From: Callipepla californica brunnescens
Lineage: Eukaryota; Chordata; Aves; Galliformes; Odontophoridae
Assembly (NCBI GenBank): GCA_023055505.1
Contig: JALIRH010000002.1
Span: 19,054,937 to 19,118,936 of the forward strand
Length of the DNA stretch: 64,000 bases
Direction of reading: 5' to 3'
How positions within the stretch are numbered: the first letter of the stretch is position 1; each line of letters opens with the position of its first letter. Positions 44,901 through 58,175 of this stretch are shown here, piece by piece. The notes beneath the pieces were generated by a model. That model had not been told where the DNA came from. It searched no databases and saw only the letters and a list, made by a program, of their open reading frames with translations. Position numbers and translations under genes: made by a program.

Positions 44901-45256
44901 CAGCTCTGCCATTATGTAGCTGTAAACATCTGGACGTTTGTGCTCGAAACTTTCAGAAATAGGCGAAAGCATTTCATTTTATTGGCATGTGAGCCAGGCC
45001 TGCTCGAAGCAGAAAGTGAAAATGAAAGCTTTTAAGTGTACTGGCTCTTAAACCCATTAGTGCAGTGATTTTTATAGGAAGCATCTCCTCTGTATGTGGG
45101 TTTCCTGCGCCGTGCCAGAGTTCCAGCTCTGCTTTAAAAGTTCAGCATCTATATGTGAAACGCGGAGTTGTAGCTGTTGTGTTTGTATCATCAGCTGTTT
45201 GGGAGTCAGAAGACAGCATAATTTCTGAAAAGGGGAATGAAAATGTGTATTCGCCG
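44901..45256 (+). other. Start of presumed first intron
   Basis: CpG density falls abruptly after about 44,890, and the sequence becomes T-rich. No exon was recognised. Confidence 0.45.
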
Positions 45257-45346
45257 TTTCACGGAGTCACAGAACTGTAGGGGGTTGGAAGGGACCTCTG
45301 GAGGTCATTGAGTCCAACCCCCCTGCCAGAGCAGCTCCCTAGACCA
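45257..45346 (-). mobile_element. CR1 LINE extreme 3' end
   Basis: The sequence acggagtcacagaactgtag followed by gggttggaagggacctctgg is the reverse complement of a CR1 3' end. It runs only about 90 bp before the truncation point. Confidence 0.88.
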
Positions 45347-48300
45347 GGGTTTGTTTATCTTTGTGGTGTGTACAAACCCTGAGCTCTGCAGTAGTAAATG
45401 AATCACTAAAACTCCCATAGCTCTGGCATTCCCTGAGAGCATCAGTGTATGTGTTAGCTTAGCTTGCGTTGTGTGCACGTGTTCAGGTCCCCGAATTCTT
45501 TCAGCAGTTTGGTAGAGCCTTCTGATGGGAAAAGTGCATACGTTTTTTATTATTCATTAACAGTCTTCAACTGTTATTCCACGTGACAAACCTTTAGACT
45601 TTGAGTTTGTGCAGTGAGTGGGTGGTTCTTCCCAGCCATTCCAGTTTATTCAGTGAAGCTGATGTTCTTCAGGCTTATCGAAAGGATTCTTTGTGAAGAT
45701 TCTTTTCTCCTTTTCCAGACAAACAAAGCAGGGTGCCGAAACCTTTTCAGAGGACTTCTGGTTAGGAAGTGCTAAGAAAGGTCTTTGAACTCTGAAGTAC
45801 AGCTCTGCTGTTCTGCATCTCTGATGGCTTTTAGCCAAGCTTGTGGTCTCTATTATGGGGTCAGTTTACTCTGGCCCATGGTCAGACACCCATAATTATC
45901 TTTGTGATTTGTTTTCAGAGTTGGAGCTGGACGCTGCGTACCAACCTATTGGAATAGATTTTAATATCTGACTGGAACAAATGGATAGATATGCGTTTCA
46001 GGCTCTCCTTTTCTCAGCATGGTTCCTGGCGTGCAGCTGAGTTGTGAGCTGGTCTGATTGGTAGGGTCAGCAAATGCTCTGTGGAGGAGCAATAAAGATG
46101 CTCATTTTAACTTTGGCTCATCTGCAAGGAAGTAAATATTTTGTCTCCTTTTGCAATTGTCTTAGAACTAAGTTTCTGTTGTCTGTTCTGTATTAACCTG
46201 GTGGAAGATGTGTAGCTGTACGAGCTGGTGCATGTAACGCAGCTTGGAGATACTGAGAATGCTGTTGGACCTTACGTTGTTAAATGCATCTGAATCACCT
46301 GGAGGTAGGCTGCTGCCAGGAAGGTAAAATGTTACTGTGAGGCCCTGCAGAAGTGATTGTTCTGGGCTTTGATTTCAGCTGTGTTGGTGGTTTTGCTTTC
46401 TTTTCCCCTGTAGGAAAAAGTATGAAGGAAGCTCCAGTGTTTCCTAGGAAATATGTTTTTTTAATATTTGATATTTCACAAGAGTGGACTTCTGCTTGAA
46501 GTCATCCAGAATTGAAGGAAGATTTCTCCGTGATCTGATCTAATATCACTTCTTCCCTAGTTTGTTGTCTTTTATAGTGAAGTAATCTTTAAGGAAAAGT
46601 GAAAATTTTTTTTGGTGTTGCACGTAGGTTACATTTCAGATATTGTCTTCTACTTTAAATCATAAAGAAACAAAACTCCAAATGCACAGCTGTGAGTTTG
46701 AACTAAAGGATCTGTGCTCCGCCAGACTCTTTTGTCTATTGCTGGTATTTATAGGTAGACTGATTTGTTCCAAGCTTCTGTAAAGTGACAGTCATCTCAC
46801 TGTCAGACTTCCTTGTAAGGATATTTTTTTAGCTGATGAGATCAGCGGAGGAGACTTTCTTATCTGAGTTGCAGGAAGGCTCAGGCTTCTTTCTTCAGTG
46901 ATCTCTGGTTGCTTTGTATGCGTTTCTGGCAGTTCTCAGGCACCATGGGACTGTTTCACCTTGGTTGAGGTTGCTGGTCTTCCCTGGTGCTTGTGGAGCT
47001 TTCTTTTTTTCTCTTAGTACAGCCTGCTCAGTGTCGTGACTCGAGAATCCAAAATGTGGCAGTGATTCCCAAAGAGAACTGCAGACGTTACGTGGGACTA
47101 GAATATTACAGGCCTCAGTTACACGTTGTTTGCTGTGTGTGTGGCTTGTGATAGTTTGAGTTGTTGAAAGAGTTTGGAGAAGAAAGGGAAGCCCCCACAG
47201 CTGAATTGTAAGATACCATTTGTAGTATCACTCCAAGGTCTTTCCTCATTAAGAGATCTGGGAAGGGCCTTTCTTTGCTCTTTTCTGCTGGGCTTTTGTG
47301 GAAGCTCTTTGTAGAGAAGATCTACCCTACCTTTGGGGGTTATCCATAGAATAAGGAAGGAGAAATAATGGAAACATTATGTTAGGCTTTTCCACTCTTA
47401 AACTGTGGCTTCAATTGTTCATCTACTGGGTGACTGTTGGCATCTTGTTGAACAGACAGTCAAAACACTACACCTGTACTTGCTTTTTGCAGGATGACAC
47501 AGCTGTAGAAATTTTCTGAATGATGAATTTCCGTCAGGTTCCCTTCACATCTATTACACTGAACTGGAAAGCTGATACGAGAGCTGCTTGAACTTAAAGC
47601 AGCCTGGCAGAGGGAGCTAACAAAAGGAGGTTAAATAAAAGTTACGGATATACCAGCATTTCCACAACCATTAAAACTTCCTTTCTTTAGAGACCAGCAT
47701 ATCCTCTAATGCTGCCTTCAGCAAGGCATTTGAAGGGCATCTTGCAAGGGTAAATGTTTGTTACGCTTCAGTTTGCTATGGTTAATTGTTCTTGATTTTT
47801 CTTTCTTCTTTTTGCTTCTTAAGTAGAGCACCACTCTGTTAATGCAAGTATCCTGTTATTGTCCAGGACAAGCTGTTGTTTTGGGACTCTTGTCAGTTCT
47901 GTTTCCATTTATAGTTGAGATAAATTACTGTTAAACAAATATTTTTCCATAGGTCCTTCAGCTGCTCCCATAAGGCAGATTAGAGCTCTTGCTCTGAACT
48001 GGAGCCCCTGGCTGTCCAAAGCTTTGGTGCTACCATGCCTGCATGCATCATCAGTCCATTTCCATTGCTGAAAGCACACAGTGCACAGAACTCACTGTAT
48101 ACTTCAGAGAAACTGGTCCGGCAAAGGAATATTCTGGCTGGTCAGAACTTGGATTCGGGAAGAAAAAATTATACCTTTCATAGGAAGTAGAAGACTTTTG
48201 CTTTGTCTAAACTCGGTAGTTGATGACTGCTTTTCCTCCAGTGCTTTGGGCTTCTCATGACCTAAAAATTGCTGCCATATGCTCATATTCAACACTACAG

Positions 48301-50995
48301 CTTTTTCCTGTCTTGTGAACTAATTGTACTGAGACAGTGAATGTTTCATTCAAGTATTAACTGAACATCTGTAAGGGGACTGTGTATTCAGTGAAGATGA
48401 TGACAAAGAGTGGCTGATGAAACAAACTTATGTTCTCTCCTTCATGTAAAAACTCTTCATGTAGGGAGCATCCTGCCGTCCCTCAAACATGTAATAGTGG
48501 AAGAACTTTAGGATGGGAATAAGCAATAGCAGCAGTGAGACCACCCAGCTAGTGAGGGAGCTGGAGCAAAGCCTGCTGAGGAACTTTTCCTGATCAGCTG
48601 CTGGGAGGAGTCATAACTTGGGCCTACCTTTCATGTTTCCGTAGTGAGCCATCTAATGCGGCGATTAATGCAAAGAAATGTCTGTAAGATGGATTGTATT
48701 CAAAGTTAACATCTTCATTTTTGGAATGTGTATTAGAAAAATAATTTTTATCACAGAGGTTTCTTTGTTTTGCGTTCTGATGGAGGTGTTCTGACTTTTT
48801 CTTCTACTTTTAAGTCAAAAAATAAACAAAAGCCTTCAAGCTTACTGGGTTTTTGTTTTTGTATTTAACTGAGTTGAAGACCTTGCTTCAGTTTCCTGAG
48901 AAGAGCAGTTTCCTTCAGTTTTACCTATAAAGCTGTGTCTGGTACTTAGCTTTTGTTTGACTGTGCCTCTTCAAAAAAAGGCGTCAAGCTTTCCTTTTAT
49001 GTGGTGTTGCTAAAAATATATCTTGAGAGACCAGGAGCTCTTTTACTCAGGGTCAGAGGTGGAGGTATCAAACTTCTGCGTCCTTTTTAAGCAACGGGAG
49101 CCTCAGTGCTTGTAGCCTGTGAAGCCAGACTGCTGCTTTCCTTCAGTCATAAACCTGCAGTCGATGCAGGTTTATCTGTGGGACAGCGTAGAGAAGAAAC
49201 CTGCAAAGCTACTGTGCTTCCACATCCTCTTAATTTCACAATGCTGTGGTTTTAAACTATGTCCATTTGGACTGAGGGATTTTCTGTATCTAGTAACCAA
49301 CAGCATTTTCCTCCTCAAGTTCCTACTTGGGTAATTACTTGTTTCCCCTTTCTGTCTTCCCCTTCCTGTTCCTGTTTGCTGTGGGCTTTTTTCTCCCTTA
49401 TGTGGTAGTATGTTTTTGTTCAGTCCCTGTGTGGGGTGGACAGTTGCAGAAAAATGGACTTTGCCTTCTGTGACCTGACACCAGGCAGAAATTCAGCTAG
49501 GGCAAGGATAGGAGACAGCCGTGTAAGCTCAGCAGAGGAATCCCGAGTCTTTCCATTATTAACAATTAAAGATGATTCCGTGATAAATTAGGTAATGGAT
49601 TAGCTCGATAAAGAAAAGAGAACAAGGGTAAACAAAAGAGAACGATCCTGCCTTGCAAGAATTTGGGATTACATGCTGCCTGTGTGTCTGGAGAAAGAAC
49701 AAGCTCCCCTGTTTTCAGTGTTAATTTAGTTAGTAGAGATAAGGTATGCTATGTGCCAGATAAAGTTATCTTTTGTCGTTGAATTGAATCTTTGTGAGGA
49801 GGTGTTGTTTACTGGGAGGGTGGATTAAGAAATAAAAGCATCTTGGTTAGTCCTGCCCAGCAGTGTTTTGCATCTTTTTCTCTAAACCAGAGTAGGCAGT
49901 GAAAATGTTTTCTTCCCACCTCCTGTCCCTGCCCGAATCAATTACTGTGTTATGGCTGCAGGTGTTGTTTGAATAAAGAATGAACAAGGACATAGTTTTC
50001 TTTTCATTGTAGCTTTCTTTTCCCCAGTTTTGTTCCTGAAATGTGATTTTTTTTTTTTAGGTCTGTGTAATTAATCCATACCATTTTCAGTTATTTTGAA
50101 AGTCATACAGTATTACCTTTCCATTTTAAGTGCAATTTAGGTTAAATACAGAATAATTTAGGTTGAACTGTGGCTTAGAAATGATCCCTCACAAACTGGG
50201 GATATTGGCACTCTGTGCCTTTTGAAGCCATCACACAAAAAATGGCATAGGCACAAGGGATGTGAAGCCGCAGTATGCTCCATTTGTGAGACAGCTCCTG
50301 TCTTTTATTTCTGTATGCTGTTCACCTCTGGTGGTTAAAAGTAAAGAATATGTATTTAAGTATGGTTGGTGTTCCTCCTGAAGTTTGGGAAAACGCACCT
50401 CAGTGAGGTTGTATTGTGCTAAAAGTTGTTCACAAGAGAGGTGAATCAGAACTCCAGAAGGAATGAGCTTCCTGCTGGTAATACAGTGAGCAGAAATGCA
50501 ACTGCTTGTGGAAAGCAGATCAGTGCTTTTATTTTGGTGCTTAGCTTTTTGTTTGTTTTCTTTTGAAATTGGTGTAGCTTCCAGAGCACTGTGAAAGCGA
50601 TCCTACTGAAGTCAGAACTCCCAGAAATGTTCTGCAGTGTGGAAGTACAGTCAGGGTAGTAACCTGAACCCCAGTGGCTTTGCAACCTGTGGTGATTAAT
50701 CACTAAAACAAGGTTTTATTTTCTTATTTATTTTTCCCAAAAAGGGAGGGATGACCAGATTTACATTTGTTGTCCTGTGGCTGTGAAGTTCTGAAACTCT
50801 TTAACTGAAGCGTGACTTCTGGTGTTGTCTGCAGGTGTGTATTTCTTGAATGAGTTTTGTGCAAAATTGTGTATTTTGTTGGTGGAGAATGGCACAGCTT
50901 TTAACAGTGTGTAGAATTCAGAAACTTGGCTCCTCTTTATATGATAATGGGGAGGGAGATGCCTACATTAAACGGTAGTTTTTCTTCCTTGTGAA
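45347..50995 (+). other. Presumed intronic sequence, G+T-rich, no exon recognised
   Basis: About 5.6 kb with unusually few long open frames and a visible excess of T over A and G over C on the plus strand. This fits the composition that transcription imposes on the non-template strand. No CpG island or recognisable repeat was found, except the short inverted repeat at 49,149. Confidence 0.5.
49149..49175. repeat. Perfect inverted repeat, 11-bp arms, 5-nt spacer
   Basis: The arms ataaacctgca (49,149-49,159) and tgcaggtttat (49,165-49,175) flank gtcga. It is unrelated in sequence to the inverted repeats upstream. Confidence 0.88.
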
Positions 50996-50996
50996 G

Positions 50997-53125
50997 AATC
51001 ACAGAATCACAGAATTGTAGGGGTTGAAAGGGAAGTCTAGAGATCATGGAGTCCAACCCCCTGCCCAAGCAGCTCCCTAGCCCAGGTTGCACAGGTAGGT
51101 GTCCAGGTGGGTCTTGAATGCCTCCAGAGAAGGAGACTCCACCACCTCTCTGTGCAGCTGTGCCAGTGCTCCATCACTGCACTGTGAAGAAGTTCCCACA
51201 CGCGTTTGTGCGGAACTTTCTGTCTCAGTTTGTGGCCATTTCCCCTCGTCCTGTTGCCACACACTACCAAGAAGTGTCCCAACGCCTTTTATCATCTTTG
51301 TGTCCCTCTGCTGGACTCTTTCCAGGAGATCCCTGCTTTTTTGTGCCGTGGAGCCTGGAACTGGACACAGTACTCCTGGTGAGGCCTTACCAGGGCAGAG
51401 TAGAGCGGGAGGATCACCTCCCTTGACCTGCTGGCCACGCTCTTTTTTAACGCACCTCAGGATCCCATTGGCCTTCTTGGCCACCAGGGCACACTGCTGG
51501 CTCATGGGCAGTCTGTCATCCACCAGGACACCCAGGTCCCTCTCCTCAGAGCTCCTCTCCAGCAGCTCATCCCCCATACTGTACCAGTGCATGCCATTAT
51601 TCCTCCCTAGGTGCAAGACTCTACGCTTGCTCTTGTTAAACCTCATCTTGTTCCTTTCTGCCCAACTTGCCATCCTGTCCAGGTCTCACTGATTGGCAGC
51701 ACAGCAGACTTGCTGAGGGCAGACTATCCCCTCATCAAGGTCATTGATGAAGATGCTGAATAGGACCGGACCCAGCACCGTCCCTGTAGGAACTCTGCCA
51801 AGTACAGGCCTCCTACAGGCTGGACTCTGCACCACCAATCACAACCCTCTGAGCTCTGCCAGTCAGCCACTTCTCAGCCCACCTCACCATTCACTCATCT
51901 ATACACTTCCTCAGCTTTGTTAAAGGATGCTGTGGGAGACAGTGTCAAATGCCTTGCTGAAATCAAGGCTCTCCCCATACACACCCACCCAGTAATAACA
52001 TCATAGGAGGGTACCAGGTTGGTCGAGCACAACCTCCCCCTGGTGAACACATGCTGACTACTCCTGATAACTCTCTTCTTTTCCAACTGCCTGAAGATGG
52101 CATCTGGAACAAACTGTTCCATCACCTTTCCAGGGATGGATGTGAGGCAGGCTGCCCTATAGTTCCCTGGATCCTTCCTGCCCTTTTTGAAGATCGGAGT
52201 AACATTGACTACCTTCTAGTCTTCAGGCACCTCTCCCATTCTCCAAGAGCTCTCAAAGATGATAGAAAGCGGTTCACCTTCCACCTCTGCCAGCTCCCTC
52301 AGCACACACATGGATGCATCCCATCACAGCCCATGGATTTATGTACCTTGATGTTGCGTAGATGCTCTCAGACCATCTCCTTTCTCACCAAAGGGGGGCC
52401 TTCCCTTTCCCAGACCCTCTCACTTACCCCATAGTCCAGAAGTCCTGAGGGGGAGTCCCACAGTGAAGAGTGAAGACAGAAGCAAGGAAGGTGTTCGGTA
52501 TCTCTGCCTTCTCTGCATCCCCCGTGACTGGAATGCACCCTCATTTAATAAGGGACCCACTTTTTCCCCTAGTCTTTCTTTTACTATTGACATACTTAAA
52601 GTTTTTTTTTATTATTCTTTATCTCCTTTGCCAGATCTAATTCCAGGTTGGCTTTGGCCCTCCTCATTGCATCCCTGCAGGCCCTGACAGCATTCCTGTA
52701 TTCTTCCCAAGTGGTCAGACCCTTTTTTCACATTTCATGGACCTTTCTCTTCCCTTTGAGTTTATGCATAAGCTCCTTGCTTATCCACACAGGTCTCCTG
52801 TCACTCTTACTTGATTTCTTGCTCACAGGGACACACTGATCCTGAGCTTGGAAGAAGTGCTTTTTAAATGCTGACCAGCTCTCGCGGGCCCCTATACCTT
52901 CTAATACCCTAGCCCATGGAGTAGCTCCAAGAAGGTCCCAGAAGAGATTGAAGCTGTCTCTCCTGAAGTCCAGGGTAGCAATCCTGCTTCTTGGTTGGCT
53001 TCTTCTGCTTGAGATCTTGAACTCCACTATCTCATGTTCGCTACATCCCAGTCTGCCCTGGACATCTCTTAACAAGGCCATCCTTATTAGTAAGAACAGC
53101 GTCCACTAACGCCCCACTCCTCATT
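50997..53125 (-). mobile_element. CR1 LINE, about 2.1 kb, ORF2 relic from endonuclease end to 3' end
   Basis: In the minus strand, 53,081-52,728 encodes the end of the endonuclease and the linker (GCSEHEIVEFKISSRRS, LDFRRDSFNLFWDLLG, KSSKSDRRPVWISKELM). About 52,125-51,900 encodes RT blocks (SQHVFTRGRLCSTNLV and the remains of the AFDTV motif). About 51,673-51,077 encodes the RT thumb and C-terminal region ([61 protein letters not shown]). Frameshifts and stops break it, so it is dead. It is the longest CR1 in the window and is 5'-truncated inside the endonuclease. The 3' end starts at gaatcacagaatcacagaat. Confidence 0.93.
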
Positions 53126-55959
53126 GACTTTGTGACTGAGTGCACTAGAAATACCAGAAACAGGCAGCAATTAGGTGGCTTCTTTGCCACCTTCTGTTAA
53201 TGATAAAGGATTGCACATGTCAGCAGGGTGAAACTGATTCCACTGTTGCCTGCAGCGTGTCATTTTAAGGTTTCAGGTCAGTTGAGAAATACTAGAATTC
53301 AGGTTGATGAAGCAAGTGTAGCCTGATCACTTTTTGTGTCTATCCTTATTAAGCTGCAGTCCTTAATTATATAGCTGTGGTTTTTGGTCTGCTGCTTTTT
53401 CCCCCAGAGAAATTAAGTGATCCTCAGAATGCTTTTTGCCCTGTGCGCTGAATAGTCGGTCTGGGTTGGGCAGCATTAAACCCTGTCTCTAGGGCAATTG
53501 TTTCCTTTCAGTAAGTTTGGAGATGTACTGTAAATAAACCAGAAGACTGAAGTAGTTTTCTTCTTCCCTGATTAAGGCATCTGGATAATGGCTGTGTATA
53601 GTTATCTCATCCATCTTTGTGGTTGATATGATCTTTGTTGGAAGCCGAGGAAAACTTTTCATAGGTTAGCACCAGTGGTGTTTCTTGGTCTTTGTGCTGC
53701 CTTTTTGTGTGTGTGTGTATACTTGTACCTACTTGATAGTGCAAACATCTTTGGATGCATAACTTGCTGTATAACATAGAAAGAAATGAAGTTCTTGGGC
53801 ATCTCAGATCCAGCACCTGAGTCTGGTAGATGGTTCCATCCTTAACTGTACGCTTTAGTATCAATTAAGAGGAATATTAACCATCCTACTTCAGTGGGAT
53901 GCATGTAGTATTTTACTGTTTCAGCAGTATTAATCTAACATATGTGTTCTGCAGTGGCTTGTCATGAAATCAGTTTCTTCTTGCACAATATTCAGTATTG
54001 TTCTTCTGTTACTTTAGTATCGGGATTGATCAGTAAGTACAAACAAATGGAATACTGAGTAGTGACCTGGTAAGTGTTAATCTGGCAAAGATTCTACAGG
54101 AAAGGAGTAAAAGTCACGCAATTAAACCATCATAATGTACTTCAGCACTCGTTTCTAAACTGCATCAAGTAACCAGAATTAATCCTTAATGTTATTTCTA
54201 ATAGTTCGTGTGTGGTTTCCTAGTTGTTAAAAATAATAATTGCAGTCGTCCTGGTGGGTTTGGAAGCTAACTGCCTGGCAAGCCTCTGCTCTTTGAGCTT
54301 GTCATGTCTAATAATACTCTGTCATGCTTTACAGGATTGGCCCTAGACACTATGATCCGTGTATGTGTGGAGGGCTTTGTGAGTATCTTCATGCTGTGGA
54401 GGACCAAGCTGTAGAGGAAGACATGCTTTGACAGCACAAGCCTATTCTGTTTTTTCCTTCTCACCAGCGGACCTCTTGCTTTCTGCCTACTCAAGTGTTT
54501 TTATCCAAATCCTATTCTAATTTAATCGGTTTTGATCTTCATTGAGAAGTTTCTGAGTCAATCTGAATTTATACCCTTTCAGTACCTAATCTGATGCCTT
54601 TCTCTCTTCTGTCGTTTGGCAGCTCTCCCTCTGTCAGCTTTCCCAGTTCCACTGCTCTTTGTGCGGTCTCCTTGTTATCCGTGCTCTATGCTTGTTAACT
54701 CATTTTCCTCTAGTGTTTGCAGTCTCTATTTTGGGGTACTTTAGCTCTAGTGTATTGTGCATCTGGAAATGAAAGGTAGATCCTGTTCAGTTCCAGACTG
54801 GTTCAAGCACAGGGGAGATTCCAACCATCTAAAATGTGTGCTGCTTGCTAGAAATGACATATTTCTCTCCTGTTCCCAAAAACTTGGGTGAATGAATATT
54901 GACAAGGCTGATAAAATGTGCAGCCTAGATAACATGGGTATTTGTACACAGATACATTCCAGTCCCAGTCTCAAAGCAACACTAGTGCTTCGCCTTTCCA
55001 GAGGAAATACTTCAAGTTTTGGATTCATTTTATTTTCTGTGATAACTTTCAAAAAAAAATCCAAAACCTTGAAGAATTTGCTTAAGCAGCTTGTTTGAAA
55101 TAACTTCACTGAAGGTCTTAGCATATAACTTTTCAACCCAGTTTGCTTGAGAAGCTGCAACTAAGCAGATTTGGAAATAAGATGTTATAATGGGAAGTGA
55201 CAGACGGTTGTAATAACAGAGTACTGGCTTTTCTTTTAACAAGAGAGCGTTGTCTTTTTGGATAAATGAATGACATACTAAATTGTAAAAATGAGGTGAG
55301 TCACAGTGCCTGTAACTTCTTAGTTAGCTGGGTTTCTGTTTTCAATAGGATGGTTTTATTTTTCCAATTGACTTAATCTGGCTGTCTGCTTACATTCTCC
55401 TCCCCCGTACCATCTGCTGTTTAACTGTGAGGGGCTGTACCCATCCTTACGTTAAGCCTGTGGTAGGGCTGCTGTACTCTTGTGTTGCTCACGTTTGGCT
55501 TGTCAAGGAAGATCTGACAAATTGTTGATTTCTGGGGGGGAGTTATTCCCACACAGTAGTGTAGCCAGCTAATTTGGAAGCTTAGCTGCTACCCTCAGGA
55601 CATCTTTAATGCTGCAGATAGCCTCAGTAGTTTAAGATGTGAAGTCTGTGGCTGCCTCCTGTTTATTACTGTCTCCCTCTTGGAATCTACTAACTTACAG
55701 CCATCGATGTAATGAAGTGCATGCCCTTGCTTCTATTGAGATCTGAAAAATTTGGCTTAAAAGTGTCTTTACAGTTTAAACAGATCATCTAATTTTGCTA
55801 TGAAGTGAATAAGGTGTTCCTGTTTAGGATGTCTGCTGTAGGTTAACCTGTGGCAGAGACAGTGGACAGCTGCCTGCTCTAGTTTAAAGTTTTTAGGCTA
55901 GTTCAGCAGGGGCTTTGTAGGACACAGATTGCATGTCCGAGCTTACTGAGGTGAGGGTA
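53126..55959 (+). other. Presumed intronic sequence, no exon recognised
   Basis: Mostly T-rich unique sequence. A (GT)n-type microsatellite occurs at about 53,706-53,722. The 137-codon minus-strand frame at 54,747-55,160 has no recognisable domain and is likely to be chance. Confidence 0.5.
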
Positions 55960-57183
55960 CAGCCCCATACAGTAGAGTCTCTCGCTATGGACCTTGGAAG
56001 AGATGCATTCCTTTTAGTATGCGACTTTAGTATGGACTTCAGTAAAGCTTTTGACACTGCCCCCCACAGCATGTGAGGGGAGAAGCTGGCTGCCTGTGGT
56101 TTGGATGGGCAACACACTCTGCTGAGTGAAACACTGGCTGGATGGCCCAGCCCAAGGAGTTGTAGTCATTGGAGCTAAATCGAATTGACTGCTGGTTGTG
56201 AGTGGTGTCCCCCCGGGGCTCAGTACTGGGGCTACTCCTGTTTAACATCTTTATCAGTGATCTTGATGAGGGGATTGAGTGTGCCCTCAGTAAGTTTGCA
56301 GCGGACACCAAGTTGGGAAGGAGTGTTTATCTGCTGGAGGGAAGAAGGGTGCTACAGAGGGAGATGGATAGATCAATGGGCCAAGGTAAACTGTATGAGT
56401 TTCAATGGGGCCAAGTGTCAAGTGCTTCATTTTGGTCAAAACAACCCCAGACAACCCTACAGGCTTGGGGGGGAGTGGCTGGAAAGCTGCCTGACAGAAA
56501 GGGAGTTTAGTGTGCTGATGGACAGGCAGCTGAATATGAGCCAGCAGTGTCCCAAGGTGGCCAAGAAGGCCAATGGCATCCTGACCTGCATCAGGAATAG
56601 GTGGTGAGCAGGACTGGAGAAATAATCCTCCCCCTGAACTCAGCACTGGTGAGGTCCCATCCGAGTACTGTGTACAGTTCTGGGTACTGCTATACAGAAA
56701 GGACATTGAGGTGCTGGAGCAGGTCCAAAGAAGGGCAACAAGGCTTGTGAAGGGTTTAGAGAATATGCCCTACGAGGAGCGATTGAAGGAGCTGGGGCTG
56801 TTTAGTCTGGGGAAGAGGAGGCTGAGAGGAGACATTATTGCTCTCATCAAATACCTGAAAGGTGACTTCAGTGAGAGCAGGGTTGGTCTCTTCTCACTGG
56901 TGACAGGACGAGGGGAAATGACCTCAAGTTGCACCAGGGGTGTTCAGGTTGGATATAAGGAAAAACTTCTTTACAGAAAGGGTTGTTAAGCATTGGGATG
57001 CACTCCCCAAGGAGGTGGTTGACTCACCATCCAAAATGTGTTTAAAAATCCATTTGGATGTGGTGCTCAGGGACATGATTTAGCAGTGGGTTGTCAGAGT
57101 TAGGTAGTATAGTTAGGTTGTCATTGGACTCAGTGATCTTCAGGGTCTTTTCCAACCTGAGCAATTCAATGATTCTGTCAACA
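55960..57183 (+). mobile_element. CR1 LINE, about 1.2 kb, RT to 3' end
   Basis: Plus-strand translation across frames gives RT motif A (DFSKAFDTAPHS, about 56,035), then [21 protein letters not shown]. The catalytic FADD box has become FAAD (near 56,300), a lost aspartate. Next come [20 protein letters not shown], then [19 protein letters not shown] and [17 protein letters not shown]. The end at 57,130-57,180 matches the CR1 3' terminus. In-frame stops are present. The left edge is approximate. Confidence 0.92.
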
Positions 57184-58073
57184 TCTTACAGTTTTGGGAG
57201 AAAGCTTCTTGTGTATTTGCCTGTAGAATGTATCTTCTGTGTGTCTGCATATATGGAGTTGCTCAGTGCATTACTGGGAAAATTCCCTTAAAATATCAGA
57301 AATGTGCAGAGCTAGGCAGTTTGTATTTCAGTAGTATCTTGAAATGGTCATTTTTTTTTTCCCCTGCAGAAATACCTTTCTAAGTTGTGTATGGCTTAAT
57401 TAGTCTTAAATAACTCCTGATATTACTATAACTATAAGACAACAAGCTACTCTGAACCCAATCAGGGAAGAGTGGAAACAAATGGTGTACTATCGTTGAA
57501 TAATGCTGCATTACTGCAGTCTTGCTTAGTTAGGATTTTTTTTTATTGTCATGTCCCTAAGTATTTTACTGTTTAATTGTGGTGACAGATGTATGAAAAA
57601 AATCTGAACAACTTCAAGTGACATTGATCTTTTCCTGGTGCTGTGGCCATTTTGCTCTCTACTTTGGGTTGTAGAGCAGCAGTTGCTGTTTCTCAGCAGA
57701 ACTCAAAAGGTTTTATTCTTTCCATAATGTAGAAAGACAAGTATTAAAGGGTATGTTCTCCCCTACTGACACAAGATTTATTTGTAACAAACTTAAATAG
57801 CTTTTAAATGAAATTATACACCTGCTTCCTCTAATGTATTTGTGTAGCTATTTTCTTGGGAACTGAAGGAGGAAATTAATGGTTGCAGATAAATAGTGAA
57901 GCTCCTGACTTCAAAGACCTTCTTCCAAAAGCAGAATAACTTCACTTTCCTTTCTCAAATGAATAAAACCAAAGCATAACTTGCCTTGTTAAATTTTGTC
58001 CCTACCCACGTGTATAAATCTGCGGGGTTTTTCATCTTGAGTCTTTTATAGGAAAAGAGCTATTAGTACAGGA
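57184..58073 (+). other. Presumed intronic sequence, nothing recognised
   Basis: AT-rich unique sequence with T-runs near 57,350 and 57,540. Confidence 0.5.
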
Positions 58074-58175
58074 CCATCATAGGATGGCTTGGGTTGGAAC
58101 AGACCTCAAGGATCATCAAGTTCTGACCCCCTGCCACAGTCAGGGTTGCCAGCTGCTTCATCAAGGATGTCCTGT
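58074..58175 (-). mobile_element. CR1 LINE short 3' fragment
   Basis: It starts with catcataggatggcttggg and continues with ggaacagacctcaaggatcatcaag, the reverse complement of a CR1 3' end. Only about 100 bp remain. Confidence 0.85.

Noticed and set aside
43850..44962. 370-codon plus-strand open frame, with 231- and 270-codon frames on both strands, in the GC-rich island
   Set aside because: Several overlapping frames on both strands are open simply because stop codons are rare at this GC content. The products are low-complexity Arg/Gly/Pro/Ala with no domain.
51099..51692. 197-codon plus-strand open frame
   Set aside because: It is antisense to CR1 ORF2, whose coding sense is the minus strand here.
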